Shown: in pieces, positions 38,459-47,189 of the stretch
Layout: every line of letters begins with the position of its first letter
Position numbering within the stretch: position 1 is the stretch's first letter
From: Natronococcus amylolyticus DSM 10524
Lineage (GTDB): Archaea > Halobacteriota > Halobacteria > Halobacteriales > Natrialbaceae
Reading direction: 5' to 3'
NCBI RefSeq assembly: GCF_000337675.1
Contig: NZ_AOIB01000028.1
Location: 148,140 to 212,139 of the forward strand
Length of the DNA: 64,000 nucleotides
The notes under the pieces: model-generated
Told to the model about the DNA's origin: nothing
The model's input: the letters and a program-made list of their open reading frames with translations, nothing else
The model's database searches: none
Position numbers and translations under genes: made by a program

Positions 38459-39256
38459 ATGACTGACGAATACGATACTCGAGTGGCGGAGATTCTGGAC
38501 GAAGCGAGCACCGAGAGTGAAACGTTGCTGGCGCCGGAAGCGTCGGCGGACGATGCCGGGCGCGACCTTCTCGAAGTCGCACGGGAAGCCGACGAGTTCG
38601 TCGCGTCCTCGGAGCCGACGGCGTTGCTCGAGGCCGTCGGCCTCGGGACGCTCCCGGACGGGTCGGAGGCCGAGTCCGTTTTCGAGGCGATCGCGAGGGG
38701 CGATCCCGAACGCGTCGAGGATCTCCATCGACTGTTGCGCCTCGCGAAACTCGGCGACCGATCGGACGAGGACACGCTCGAGGACGCCACTTCCGGAATC
38801 CGCGAGGCGATCCAGCGGGCGCAGTCGGAGACGGAACGAGAGGACACCGACCGGGACGACCCCTCCGACCGGGAGCCGACGACCGACGAAGAGAGCGAGG
38901 CGGAAGCCGAGGAAGGCAACGGCGAAGCCGCCGCCGATCTCGGAGATCGCCTTCGTGAGGCGATGAAATCGCCGCTCGAGACGTTCGGCGACGAGATCGG
39001 CGACGTCCAGAACCAACTCGAGGGAGTGATGGCGAACGATACGGACGGCAAGGGCGACGGGGACGAGGCGGAAGAAACCGACACCAGGGAGGCCGACGAA
39101 GGCGACGACGGACTCCTCGGGCTGAGCGACGACGGGAGCGGCGGACTCGGCTCGAGCGAGTCGTCCCGTCTCTCGACGATGGCACCGCCGCCGTCCGAAC
39201 GGGCGGACATGCACGCCGTCAAGCGCCACTCGACGATGCCGAAGCGAAACAGGTGA
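38459..39256 (+). CDS. Large acidic hypothetical protein following the PRC-barrel gene
   Basis: 265 aa, very acidic, low complexity from residue ~125 on (DTDRDDPSDREPTTDEESEA). The N-terminus (TRVAEILDEASTESETLL) and the helical segment LHRLLRLAKLGDRSDED may be the folded part. It starts 20 nt after the PRC-barrel stop. I do not recognise a family. Likely soluble, with a flexible tail. Confidence 0.65.
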   Translation: MTDEYDTRVAEILDEASTESETLLAPEASADDAGRDLLEVAREADEFVASSEPTALLEAVGLGTLPDGSEAESVFEAIARGDPERVEDLHRLLRLAKLGDRSDEDTLEDATSGIREAIQRAQSETEREDTDRDDPSDREPTTDEESEAEAEEGNGEAAADLGDRLREAMKSPLETFGDEIGDVQNQLEGVMANDTDGKGDGDEAEETDTREADEGDDGLLGLSDDGSGGLGSSESSRLSTMAPPPSERADMHAVKRHSTMPKRNR

Positions 39257-39274
39257 CGATCCCCTCTTCGAGGA

Positions 39275-40276
39275 TCACTGCCCGATGTCGAATACGTCGC
39301 GCGGATTCTCGAGCACTACCTGCCGAATCGCCGCCTCGTCGATCCCGTAGCGATACAGCTCGAGGATGGCCCGCTTCAGCGCGAACGGATCCGTCCGCAG
39401 GACGTTCGCACAGTCGGTGTCGACCATGATCCGCTCGGGGCCGTACTCGTCGATGGCGTCGGCGACGTCCGCCGCGGTGACGCCGATCAGCCACGAGTGG
39501 CCGATGGTGTAGCTCAGGTAGCAGTCGGTCTCCGCCATGAGATACTCCGTGTTGTTCCCGTCAGCGTGGGAGGCGACGACCTGCTCCTCGTCCAAGCCTG
39601 CGTCTCGGGCTGCCTCGACGTCGATCTTCACCGCCTCGAGCGCGGGGTTCTCGGCGTCGATCACCGGCTCCTGTCCCAGCCCCGGGTTTTTCTCGTAGCC
39701 CGGCGTCCCGATCCCGTCCCGATACGACCGACCCGAGTCGCTCGAGGTGTTCGGCGTGTGGAGGAGCACCGGGAGGTCGTGGGTATCCGCGAGTTCCATC
39801 TGGGCCTGGACGATCGCGCGCTGTTCGTCGAGGTCCCAGCGACTGACGTGCTGGGTAGGTGTGACGCCGATTTCCCCGATCGCGACGACCTCCTCGAGGC
39901 TGCAGTAGTCGGCCATCGCCTCGAGCGCCTCGTCGGGGTTCTCGATGCGGACGCCGGTGTGGATCCCTAGCCCGAGGTTGGCCTCGAAGAAGTGGTTTCG
40001 CTCGATCGCCGCGCGTCGGTTGATCGCGTCGTCCCAGAGGTACCGGATATCCTCCGCTCTGACCGGCTTGTACGGCGTCCAGTGGTAGCCCGAGGCGACC
40101 ATCACCATCGACTCGCAGCCCGAGAGGGCGTACCGCTCGCGATCGTCCCACGAGAGCGTGTGGGCGTGGTTGTGGACGTCGATCCAGGGCAAGTTGAGGA
40201 GCTCGGTCGGCAGCTCCGGGTGGTCGTCGAGATGCGCTGCATCGGTCGGCCGCTTCGTCGGGTGTGTCGGTGGCAT
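39275..40276 (-). CDS. TatD-family metal-dependent hydrolase
   Basis: 333-aa TIM-barrel hydrolase. Metal motif DVHNHAHT near residue 33, Glu in VAIGEIGVTP near 135, HTPN near 174, and SHADGNN plus the catalytic Asp in IMVDTDCANVL. TatD members are nucleases or peptidases, but many divergent relatives act on small molecules. It ends close to the preceding gene and is divergent from the BNR-repeat gene, with a palindrome between. Confidence 0.85.
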   Translation of the reverse strand: MPPTHPTKRPTDAAHLDDHPELPTELLNLPWIDVHNHAHTLSWDDRERYALSGCESMVMVASGYHWTPYKPVRAEDIRYLWDDAINRRAAIERNHFFEANLGLGIHTGVRIENPDEALEAMADYCSLEEVVAIGEIGVTPTQHVSRWDLDEQRAIVQAQMELADTHDLPVLLHTPNTSSDSGRSYRDGIGTPGYEKNPGLGQEPVIDAENPALEAVKIDVEAARDAGLDEEQVVASHADGNNTEYLMAETDCYLSYTIGHSWLIGVTAADVADAIDEYGPERIMVDTDCANVLRTDPFALKRAILELYRYGIDEAAIRQVVLENPRDVFDIGQ

Positions 40277-40362
40277 GGGTCAGGTTGAGTGTACTGCAAA
40301 CGGCGGAAGCGAGGCTGTCGTAGTCGCGACAGATACCCTATCGTCGGCGCGACCACTTAGCG

Positions 40363-40380
40363 TTTTACAGGCTGGTAAAA
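40363..40380 (+). promoter_or_regulatory. Palindromic operator matching the TetR site
   Basis: TTTTACAGGCTGGTAAAA: six-base arms with core TTTAC-N6-GTAAA as at 34711. A TATA-like CTTTATTATG (40381-40390) begins directly after it, and ATG 40412 lies 32 nt beyond the operator, nearly the 35 nt seen at the first site. It lies 87 nt upstream of the divergent TatD-family gene. Confidence 0.65.
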
Positions 40381-40411
40381 CTTTATTATGTGTGGAAGTA
40401 ACGTGACACAC

Positions 40412-41458
40412 ATGGCGCTGCTGATCGGGACGGACGACGGCCTCTACCGGGTCGCCGGGGTCCCCTTTGATCGGGACGAAGCGGAGCAGGTGCTCGACTG
40501 CGGGGTCGTCACGGCGGTCAGATCGTGGGACCACGCCGACGGCGTGTTCGTCGCGTCGTCGACGGGGGCGTACCGCTCGAGAGACGGCGGCCGAACGTGG
40601 GCGGATCTCGAGGTTCCCCTCGGCGACCGCTTCTGGCACGCCGGCGAGAGCGAGGTGTGGTCGATCCTTGCGACGGCCGACGGGGCGCTGTACGCGGGGA
40701 CGAACGACCCCTACATCTACCGCTCGGTCGACGACGGCGAGACGTGGTCGGAGCTGAAGGGCTTCCGCGAGCTTCCCTCCCGCGGCCACTGGGAGTCGCC
40801 GATCGACCCTCACTACGCGCGGCTGCGCGCGCTCGAGACCGTCCCAGGTCGCCCGGAACGACTGATCGCGGGGGTCGAAGCGGGCGGGATCCACCTGAGT
40901 AACGATGGTGGTCAGACCTGGCTCGACCGTCGAGACACGATCATCGACGACGTCCACCAGGTGCTGCCGATCTCGGAAGACGTCTGGCTCGCGACGACCG
41001 GGTATCTGGATCACGATCTCGAGAACCTCGGTCTAGGTCACGCGGTCGGCGTCGGCGGCCTGTATCGGACGACCGACGCGGGGGAGTCGTGGACTCGGCT
41101 CGACGACGGCAACGACTTCTCGTACATCAGATGCGTCTTCGTCCACGATGGCCGACTGTTCTTCTGTGGCGGCGAGGAGGCGCCCCCGGCGTGGGTCGAC
41201 GACGAACACGAGGTCGCGCTGTTCGAGTCGACGAACTTCGGGCGGGACTTCGAGCGGGTTCCGTTCCCCGGTGAGCCCCAGGAGGTCATCGAAACCTGGA
41301 CGGTCCACGACAGCGACGTGCTCTGTGGCTCCGGCCTGTTCGACGTCCCCGACCAGCGCGACGACGTCGAAGGCCGGATCATGCGACGCGACGAGAGCGG
41401 GGAGTACGAGACGGTCGGCCGACTCGGAGCCAACGTCAGCCGAATGGAGGCGATCTGA
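40412..41458 (+). CDS. BNR/Asp-box repeat beta-propeller protein
   Basis: 348 aa with repeated Asp-boxes: SRDGGRTWADL (~55), SVDDGETWSEL (~106), SNDGGQTW (~164) and TTDAGESWTRL (~223), suggesting a sialidase-like or photosystem-stability-factor-like propeller. No signal peptide is evident, so it may act in the cytoplasm. ATG 40412 is chosen over ATG 40388 because the TATA box ends at about 40390. It is predicted to be under TetR control through the operator 32 nt upstream and is followed by the DoxX gene after 3 nt. Confidence 0.8.
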   Translation: MALLIGTDDGLYRVAGVPFDRDEAEQVLDCGVVTAVRSWDHADGVFVASSTGAYRSRDGGRTWADLEVPLGDRFWHAGESEVWSILATADGALYAGTNDPYIYRSVDDGETWSELKGFRELPSRGHWESPIDPHYARLRALETVPGRPERLIAGVEAGGIHLSNDGGQTWLDRRDTIIDDVHQVLPISEDVWLATTGYLDHDLENLGLGHAVGVGGLYRTTDAGESWTRLDDGNDFSYIRCVFVHDGRLFFCGGEEAPPAWVDDEHEVALFESTNFGRDFERVPFPGEPQEVIETWTVHDSDVLCGSGLFDVPDQRDDVEGRIMRRDESGEYETVGRLGANVSRMEAI

Positions 41459-41461
41459 GCG

Positions 41462-41857
41462 ATGGCCAACTCGTCTCCGCCCTCGAGATTGGGCCGGCTG
41501 CTGTATGGAGCGACGCTCATGTACATGGCTGTCGATGGTTTCCAGAGCAACGAGAAACGCGTCGAAATCGCCCGCGAGAAGGGCGTTCCCGTCCCCGATC
41601 TGCTCGTTCCGTTCGTCACCGGCATGCTGTTCGTCGCCAACCTCGGGATCGTCTGCTGGAAGTACCCTCGAGCGTCCGCCGGCGCGGTGATCGTCTTCTT
41701 CCTCGGGACGACGCCCGGGATCCACGACTTCTGGACGATGGAGGGCGAGGAGCGCCAGGCGAACAAGATCAACTTCTGCAAGAACGTCGCCCTCCTCGGC
41801 GGGGCGATCCTCCTGCTCGAGGCGGCGAGCGAAGACCCCGTCGCGACGAACGAGTAG
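41462..41857 (+). CDS. DoxX-family membrane protein
   Basis: 131 aa with about four transmembrane segments (LLYGATLMYMAVDGF, LLVPFVTGMLFVANLGIVCW, ASAGAVIVFFLGTTPGI, NVALLGGAILLLEAA) and the DoxX-like FWTMEGEERQANKINFCKN loop. It starts 3 nt after the propeller gene and is probably in the same operon. Function unknown; DoxX proteins join thiosulfate:quinone oxidoreductases and redox-stress complexes. Confidence 0.8.
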   Translation: MANSSPPSRLGRLLYGATLMYMAVDGFQSNEKRVEIAREKGVPVPDLLVPFVTGMLFVANLGIVCWKYPRASAGAVIVFFLGTTPGIHDFWTMEGEERQANKINFCKNVALLGGAILLLEAASEDPVATNE

Positions 41858-41919
41858 CGGACCGGCCCGACCGTCGCGTGCGGGAGAGCGATTTTAACCC
41901 ACACCGCCGAAGGTGTCCT

Positions 41920-42513
41920 ATGGACGAGAACGCAGTGCACGTCGTCGCCATCGCCGGAAGCCTCCGCGAGGAGAGCTACACCCGCCCCGCCCTGCGACAC
42001 GCCTTAGACGCGGCCGAGGCCGCCGGCGCGAGCACCGAACTGATCGACCTCCGGGAGCTCGAGATCCCGCTGTTCGACGCCGACGACGACGAGGCCGGCG
42101 ACGCGTCGGAACTCGCCCGGCGCGTTCGGGAGGCCGAGGCCATCCTCCTGGGAACGCCGATGTACCACGGGTCGTACTCCTCGGTGCTGAAGACCGCGCT
42201 CGACTACTGCGGGTTCGACGAGTTCGAGAACAAGACCGTCGGGCTGCTCGCGGTCTCCGGCGGCAGTTTCCCAATCGGGGCGCTCGACCACCTGCGGGTC
42301 GTCTGCCGGGCGCTCGACGCCTGGGTGTTACCTCACCAGGCAGCGGTGCCGAACGCCCACAGTCGGTTCGAGGGCCGAGAACTGGTCGACGAGGACGTTC
42401 GCCAGCGCGTCGAGACGCTCGGAACGCGAGCGGTCCAGTTCGCCAACATCGAGCCCGATCCCGACTCGTTCGAGAGCCGGGAAAACGTCGGCGCCGACGA
42501 ACGTGCCGGCTGA
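41920..42513 (+). CDS. NADPH-dependent FMN reductase (flavodoxin-fold)
   Basis: 197-aa oxidoreductase with flavin phosphate loop AGSLREESYTRPA near residues 12-24, mid-motif GTPMYHGSYSSVLKTALDYCG and GLLAVSGGSFPIGALDHLR. It resembles SsuE/azoreductase-like small flavin reductases. ATG 41920 directly precedes the fold. It follows the DoxX gene by 62 nt and has a probable own promoter (ATTTTAACCC at ~41891). Confidence 0.85.
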   Translation: MDENAVHVVAIAGSLREESYTRPALRHALDAAEAAGASTELIDLRELEIPLFDADDDEAGDASELARRVREAEAILLGTPMYHGSYSSVLKTALDYCGFDEFENKTVGLLAVSGGSFPIGALDHLRVVCRALDAWVLPHQAAVPNAHSRFEGRELVDEDVRQRVETLGTRAVQFANIEPDPDSFESRENVGADERAG

Positions 42514-42603
42514 CCGCGAGGCGAGAACGTCCCCGTATCTGCCGAATTAACCGTTATAGACGTCGCACAAGGCATATATGCTCGAGTGGATTACCAGCGT
42601 TCG

Positions 42604-42717
42604 ATGACCGAAACCGAGTACAAGTGTACCCGATGCAGTGCTGCGCTCGACTACAGAACGACGAAACACGTTGGCTGTCCGGAGTGTGGATCCATTCCGG
42701 CCCACAGCGCGGACTGA
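42604..42717 (+). CDS. Tiny zinc-ribbon protein
   Basis: 37 aa: YKCTRCSAALDYRTTKHVGCPECG gives two CxxC knuckles of a zinc ribbon. ATG 42604 and the nearby AAGGCATATATGC at ~42570 (TATA) support expression. Function unknown. Confidence 0.6.
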   Translation: MTETEYKCTRCSAALDYRTTKHVGCPECGSIPAHSAD

Positions 42718-42870
42718 GTCGGGCAGACGGACGATCAACTACCGCTCCGTTCTCGAGAGCATTGGCGCGAATCCCCTCGGGCCGGACTGGCTCGACGCTT
42801 CACAGCGAGTCGAAACTTCCCGTTCGTCCGCCTGCGACTCTGTCGTGAACCGCGCGACACCGGAGGGAAA

Positions 42871-43149
42871 CTACTGCTCGTCGAGTCGCTTCGAGAGCCG
42901 ATCGAACTTCTCCTGAAGCCGCTCCCGTCGCTTTCGCTCGCGCTCGGGTCGGTACTCGAGGTCGACGAGCGCCCCGTCGGAGACGTCGGCGTCGAACAGC
43001 GCCCCTTCGTGTCGACACTCCTCCGGGAGCGTCTCAAGGTCGAGATCCAGCTGGTCGACGACGTCGCCGTCCTCCTCGAGAAGCACGACGGCGGTCCGTT
43101 CGTCGACGATACGATCGACGACGCAGGTGAACGATCCGTCGACGGTCAT
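42871..43149 (-). CDS. DUF3006-domain protein
   Basis: 92 aa matching DUF3006: VDRIVDERTAVVLLEEDGDVVDQLDLDLETLPEECREGA-like pattern, then a basic coiled-coil tail (ERERKRRERLQEKFDRLSKRLD). Its ATG shares one base with the stop of the metallohydrolase gene (TAATG), so it is translationally coupled to it. DUF3006 is often paired with ComEC-like metallo-beta-lactamase proteins. Confidence 0.8.
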   Translation of the reverse strand: MTVDGSFTCVVDRIVDERTAVVLLEEDGDVVDQLDLDLETLPEECRHEGALFDADVSDGALVDLEYRPERERKRRERLQEKFDRLSKRLDEQ

Positions 43150-44591
43150 TATCCGGACACACCCGCCGTAGCCGTATCAACCTGTGGTGTGGCGATGCTG
43201 GCCTGTTCCTCGGGTCGTTCCTCCAGGAGGTCGGCCGCATCTGTCGAAAACTCTCGTTCGGTCTCGACACCCACCTCCGTTCCGTCGGTCGTCAGTACGA
43301 TGTCGCCGTGGACGCCCGTCCAGTAGGTCTCGATTCCCCGCTCGGCGTACTCCTCGAGCACTTCCTCGTGCGGGTGGCCGTACTGGCTGTCGTAGCCGCT
43401 CGAAATAACGGTGATCTCCGGGTCGACCGCGTCCATGAACGGCCCGGTGGACGACGTCGACGAGCCGTGGTGGCCGGCCTGGTACGCGTCGGCCTCGAGC
43501 GCGCTGCCGTGTGCTTCGACCATCCGCTGTTCGGCGTCGGCCTCGGCATCGCCCGTCGTCAGGTAGGCGAACTCGCCGAACTCGAACGCGACCGAGACGC
43601 TGTTGTAGTGGAGGTCGTCGTCGGATTCGCCTGCGGGCGGGTTCAGCACGGTCGCCTCGATCCCGTCGATTGGCAGTTCGTCGCCCTCCTCGACCTCGAA
43701 GAGGTCGACGTCGTGTTCTTCGATCGCGTCGAGGTAGTTCTCGTAGGTCGCGGAGTCGTGGGCGACGCCCGAGTCGTAGGCGGCTCCGACGCCGTCACCG
43801 TCGGTTTCGAAGTGCTCGATCACGGCAGCGTGGCCGCCGATATGATCTGCGTGTGCGTGGGTCGCCACGAGGTGATCGATCCGATCGACGTTCTGGGACT
43901 CGAGATAGGCGATGACGTCCGAGCCGTCCTGGCGCCAGTCGCCGGTGTCGATCAGCACCGTTTCGTCGTCAGGCGTCACGAGAAGCGTCGCGTCGGCCTG
44001 GCCGACGTCGATGTGGTGGGTCTCGAGTTCGCCCTCGACGTCGGTCGTCCGTTCGGTCTCCGGGTCGCCGTCCGTGCTCGCTGCTCCCGTGTCGTCGCTC
44101 GAGCCGTCGTCGGTGCCTTCCGCTTCGGTCCCGTCGTCATCGGCGTCCGCCTGCGCTGATCCCGGTTCGCTACCGGTTTCGTCTGCTGCACCGTCGTCGG
44201 ACTCCACCTCGTCGTCCGCGTCGTTCGTCTCGTCGGCTTGCGTTCCGTCGTCCGCCTGGCCGTCGGTATCGGCGGCCTCGAGGTCCTCGGCGTTGGCGTC
44301 GACCGGTGGATCGTCGTCGGCGTCGAGCGGCGTGACGAGCATCCCCGTCAGAACTGCGACCACGACGAGGATGGCGAGGACGCTCGACGAGAGGGTCCGA
44401 TCGGTTCGTCCGACGATCTCGGCCCGGGTTCGCGGAACGATGAGCGCTGCAGCGCCGAGAAACAGGAGGGCGGCGAGTACTCCCTGTAGTATCGACAGCG
44501 GTGAGAGTTCTATCGCGGAGAGCGCGGTGAGCGCAAAGAGCGCGACGAGCACGCCCAGCCCCCACTGGGCGACCGATCTAACGGTGACCAT
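43149..44591 (-). CDS. ComEC-like metallo-beta-lactamase hydrolase with membrane anchor
   Basis: 480 aa. Residues 1-90 contain three predicted transmembrane helices (WGLGVLVALFALTALSAIEL, ILQGVLAALLFLGAAALIV, VLAILVVVAVLTGMLV); 100-190 is an acidic linker. The rest is a MBL domain with THAHADHIGGHAAVIEH (HxHxDH), the Asp in YLTTGDAEADAEQ and GHHGSSTSS, as in ComEC-type nucleases that degrade one DNA strand. ATG 44591 precedes the helices. It probably acts at the cell surface. Pairs with DUF3006. Confidence 0.85.
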   Translation of the reverse strand: MVTVRSVAQWGLGVLVALFALTALSAIELSPLSILQGVLAALLFLGAAALIVPRTRAEIVGRTDRTLSSSVLAILVVVAVLTGMLVTPLDADDDPPVDANAEDLEAADTDGQADDGTQADETNDADDEVESDDGAADETGSEPGSAQADADDDGTEAEGTDDGSSDDTGAASTDGDPETERTTDVEGELETHHIDVGQADATLLVTPDDETVLIDTGDWRQDGSDVIAYLESQNVDRIDHLVATHAHADHIGGHAAVIEHFETDGDGVGAAYDSGVAHDSATYENYLDAIEEHDVDLFEVEEGDELPIDGIEATVLNPPAGESDDDLHYNSVSVAFEFGEFAYLTTGDAEADAEQRMVEAHGSALEADAYQAGHHGSSTSSTGPFMDAVDPEITVISSGYDSQYGHPHEEVLEEYAERGIETYWTGVHGDIVLTTDGTEVGVETEREFSTDAADLLEERPEEQASIATPQVDTATAGVSG

Positions 44592-44733
44592 ACCACTCTC
44601 TGACGAGGGAGTATCGGATGGCTCTTTGGATTGCTCACACTTCGGGCGAGGGTGATACTGTCCGCCAGTACGAACGTCGGATTCGTCGAAACCTGAGGGC
44701 ACCCTTTTGTGTCGGCGGCCCGACCCCGGCAGT

Positions 44734-45087
44734 ATGACCGGAGGACTGGAACCGACGGAGGAGACCGACGGCTCCGTGACCGTTCGCCTGCTGGACGACG
44801 GCGACGAAACGAGGACGATCCGGTGTAACTCGTACGCCGACGCGATCGAGGTAGTGAAGGACCGCCAGCGGTCGGTGACGGCCGCGAAGATCCTCGACCG
44901 CGACGAGAACGTCGTCTTCACCTCCGCGGAGATGGAGATCGAAGTTTGGGAAACCGCGTGGGAGGACGCGAAACGCGAGCTCTCCGTCGACGTCGACGAA
45001 TCGGACTGTCCGTACGAGAACGGCGCTTGCTTCCCCGGTGACCGCTGCGTTCGGTGCCAGCTGTCGGACGCTCGAGGGAGAGAGTGA
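44734..45087 (+). CDS. Hypothetical protein with Cys-rich C-terminus
   Basis: 117 aa, acidic alpha/beta character (VTVRLLDDGDETRTIRCNSYADAIEVVKDRQ) with a C-terminal CPYENGACFPGDRCVRCQL that could bind a metal. ATG 44734 has no leader. It is divergent from the metallohydrolase. No family recognised. Confidence 0.65.
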   Translation: MTGGLEPTEETDGSVTVRLLDDGDETRTIRCNSYADAIEVVKDRQRSVTAAKILDRDENVVFTSAEMEIEVWETAWEDAKRELSVDVDESDCPYENGACFPGDRCVRCQLSDARGRE

Positions 45088-45119
45088 CGGCGAAGCGACC
45101 GATATTTTGACGAACGATC

Positions 45120-46121
45120 TCAGTCCCCCCGAAGGACCAGCGGACCCATCGCAGACGTTCGCTTCGCGATCGTCGCCAGCCGAAGGATGTATGAAACGAA
45201 CAGCAGGAACGGCAGCACGCAGATCGTGTACGCGAGGGCGACGATCCACAGCAGGTTGTCGACGCCGAACAGCGAGCCGATCATCGTCCCCTCGTCGACG
45301 AACAGCAGCATCCCGCCAGCGACGACGAGCGCGAGGACCGCCAGATAGAGGATCCCCTGCGAGAGCTTGACGAGTGACCACTGGAAGTACAACGTCTTGA
45401 CGTACTCTCTTGCCGGCCCGTACATCGCAAGCGCCTCCAGGGTCCGGACGCCCGACTCACGTTGCTCTGCCGAGAGGTCCTCCTCGTGCTCGGCCAGCAG
45501 CCAGCGGAGATCGTACATCTTCCGATCGTAGTTGTAGTTCAGCGCCGATTTCATCACGTCGTACGAGCCGAAGTCGGCCCCCGCTAACCCCTCTCCGGCC
45601 ACGGTCGCGTTCTCGAGGAGGTCGTCGACGTACTCGGCGGTCTGTGCGCGAAGGTCCTCGTCGTCGCTGGGTTGCACGGTCTGTTCGAACCGTTGAGCCC
45701 GATCGCTGGTCGCGTCGATGAGCTCCTTGAGGAACAGCGCCGGGCTCGCGGGGCTCGGAAAGTCCAGTAGCTCGTCGGTGTTCTGATAGAAATCCATCGC
45801 GAGATCCATCCGCTTTCGCTGGCTGCCCAGCGGTCCGATCTCCTGGGAGAGAACCAGCTGGTTGATCGAGACCACGAGCGTCGTCCCGGTGATGAGCGCG
45901 CCGATCAGCGCCTGGAACGTCATCTTTACCCAGTCCTCCGAGGCGATCACCGCGCGGATCGACTGCGAACTCGAGACCCCCCAGAGCATCAACAGCGAGA
46001 ACACGCCCGCCGCCAGCATCCCGGTGAGGAGCCATCGGTTCGCGTTGAGGAGCACCCAGAGCTTGTAGCGGTTCTCGGCGGCCCGCTCGCGCATCGTGTT
46101 GGCGGTCGTCAGATCCCTCAT
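45120..46121 (-). CDS. Hypothetical membrane protein, four helices
   Basis: 333 aa. Helices at residues ~30-48 (LLTGMLAAGVFSLLMLWGV), ~70-88 (FQALIGALITGTTLVVSINQ), ~258-276 and ~287-310 flank a ~170-residue soluble loop (FYQNTDELLDFPSPASPALFLKELIDATSDRAQRFEQ). It may gather signals at the membrane. It starts 9 nt after the DUF4177-like gene and is probably co-transcribed. Confidence 0.7.
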   Translation of the reverse strand: MRDLTTANTMRERAAENRYKLWVLLNANRWLLTGMLAAGVFSLLMLWGVSSSQSIRAVIASEDWVKMTFQALIGALITGTTLVVSINQLVLSQEIGPLGSQRKRMDLAMDFYQNTDELLDFPSPASPALFLKELIDATSDRAQRFEQTVQPSDDEDLRAQTAEYVDDLLENATVAGEGLAGADFGSYDVMKSALNYNYDRKMYDLRWLLAEHEEDLSAEQRESGVRTLEALAMYGPAREYVKTLYFQWSLVKLSQGILYLAVLALVVAGGMLLFVDEGTMIGSLFGVDNLLWIVALAYTICVLPFLLFVSYILRLATIAKRTSAMGPLVLRGD

Positions 46122-46130
46122 CGACGATGA

Positions 46131-46325
46131 TCAGTCCTCGAGGCGCCGTTCGAAGAGCAGGAACTTCGTGCCGCCGCCGTCGTAGGAAACCGTCTCGACG
46201 AGCCGCCAGCCATCTGCACCCAACTGATTCAACCGTCCCTCGGGGTTCGCGGATTCGCGCTTCGTCAGCTCCGTCGGCGGCTCGATCGCCTTGTACTCCC
46301 AGCGCGCACCTTGATGACTGCTCAT
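46131..46325 (-). CDS. DUF4177-like small protein
   Basis: 64 aa: WEYKAIEPPTE, RLNQLGADGWRLVETVSYDGGGTKFLLFER fits the DUF4177 fold, found singly in many archaea and bacteria. First gene of the pair with the membrane protein. Confidence 0.75.
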   Translation of the reverse strand: MSSHQGARWEYKAIEPPTELTKRESANPEGRLNQLGADGWRLVETVSYDGGGTKFLLFERRLED

Positions 46326-47189
46326 TCCGTACTAGACTCCTATACTCCTCCTCACTCTTTCCCTTGCTGGCGGGTAGATGCTGCCTTTCCAGCGGCTCAC
46401 TCGGAGTACGCCATCGCTGCGTCCGCATAGTCCACATCTTCGTTACTATCGGCATTCTCGTCCGCGCCGCCGCCGAGTTCGTTCCCAGTGCAGCCGGGCC
46501 CTTTTCTCCTCCCTCGTAGCGGAGGCCAACTGCACTCGACATGGGGCGTCCGATTCCACCGGGACTCGAATCGGGCAGCGGTCTACGTTCCCTCGTAACG
46601 ATATAATAGCACTATAGTTTTATAACCAAATTGGATTTTCGAGTAGCTGTTATATCAGCTGCCGTTTCGACTCGCTCACAGACGGATACGAGCACGACGA
46701 TTCCTCCGAAGGCGCGGAACAGATTCGAGCGCTACGCCACGTATGACAGACCTGGATCGGCATTAGTCCAGGTTAAAGATCTATTTCAGCCGCTCGTGCT
46801 TGAATCTGAAACAGCTCGAGCGGAGACCCAGCGAAGGAGCAACTACCAACCCTCGGTCGGGACTGGCTCGAGTGCAGCACGCATTAGTATAGTTATAGTA
46901 GCACAATTCCATCAGCAAAAAGCATAACAATATATCTACATTTATCTCTCGGGAAGGGACGAAACCCCGGTCTCGACGGAACCGGCACTCTCGCTCGACG
47001 ACGAGAGAGCGTCCCTCTCTCGAACGACTCGATCCCGAGGCGGTTCGTCGAAGGCAAGGGAGGGAAGACGATGCTACTCTCGGAAGCCGCCAGCCATCGA
47101 ATCCGACCGCTAGCGGGTGTTCGTCCAGTTTTCGGGGCGTTCGCAACGACATCTATAAGTCAGTGTGGTTTGTTACCTCACGCAGTGAG
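46326..47189. other. AT-rich gene-free region
   Basis: 864 nt without a recognisable gene, with conspicuously low GC at 46593-46670 and 46885-46945 (runs such as TATAATAGCACTATAG and CAATATATCTACATTTATC). Translations of the longest frames give no domain. It separates the small-gene region from the catabolic island and may be a decayed insertion. A TATA-like TCTATAAG at about 47153-47160 lies ~30 nt before the thiolase start. Confidence 0.45.

Noticed and set aside
46631-46927. 98-codon frame in the AT-rich spacer as a gene
   Set aside because: Composition is not acidic, no domain and no promoter-to-start match; more likely decayed DNA.
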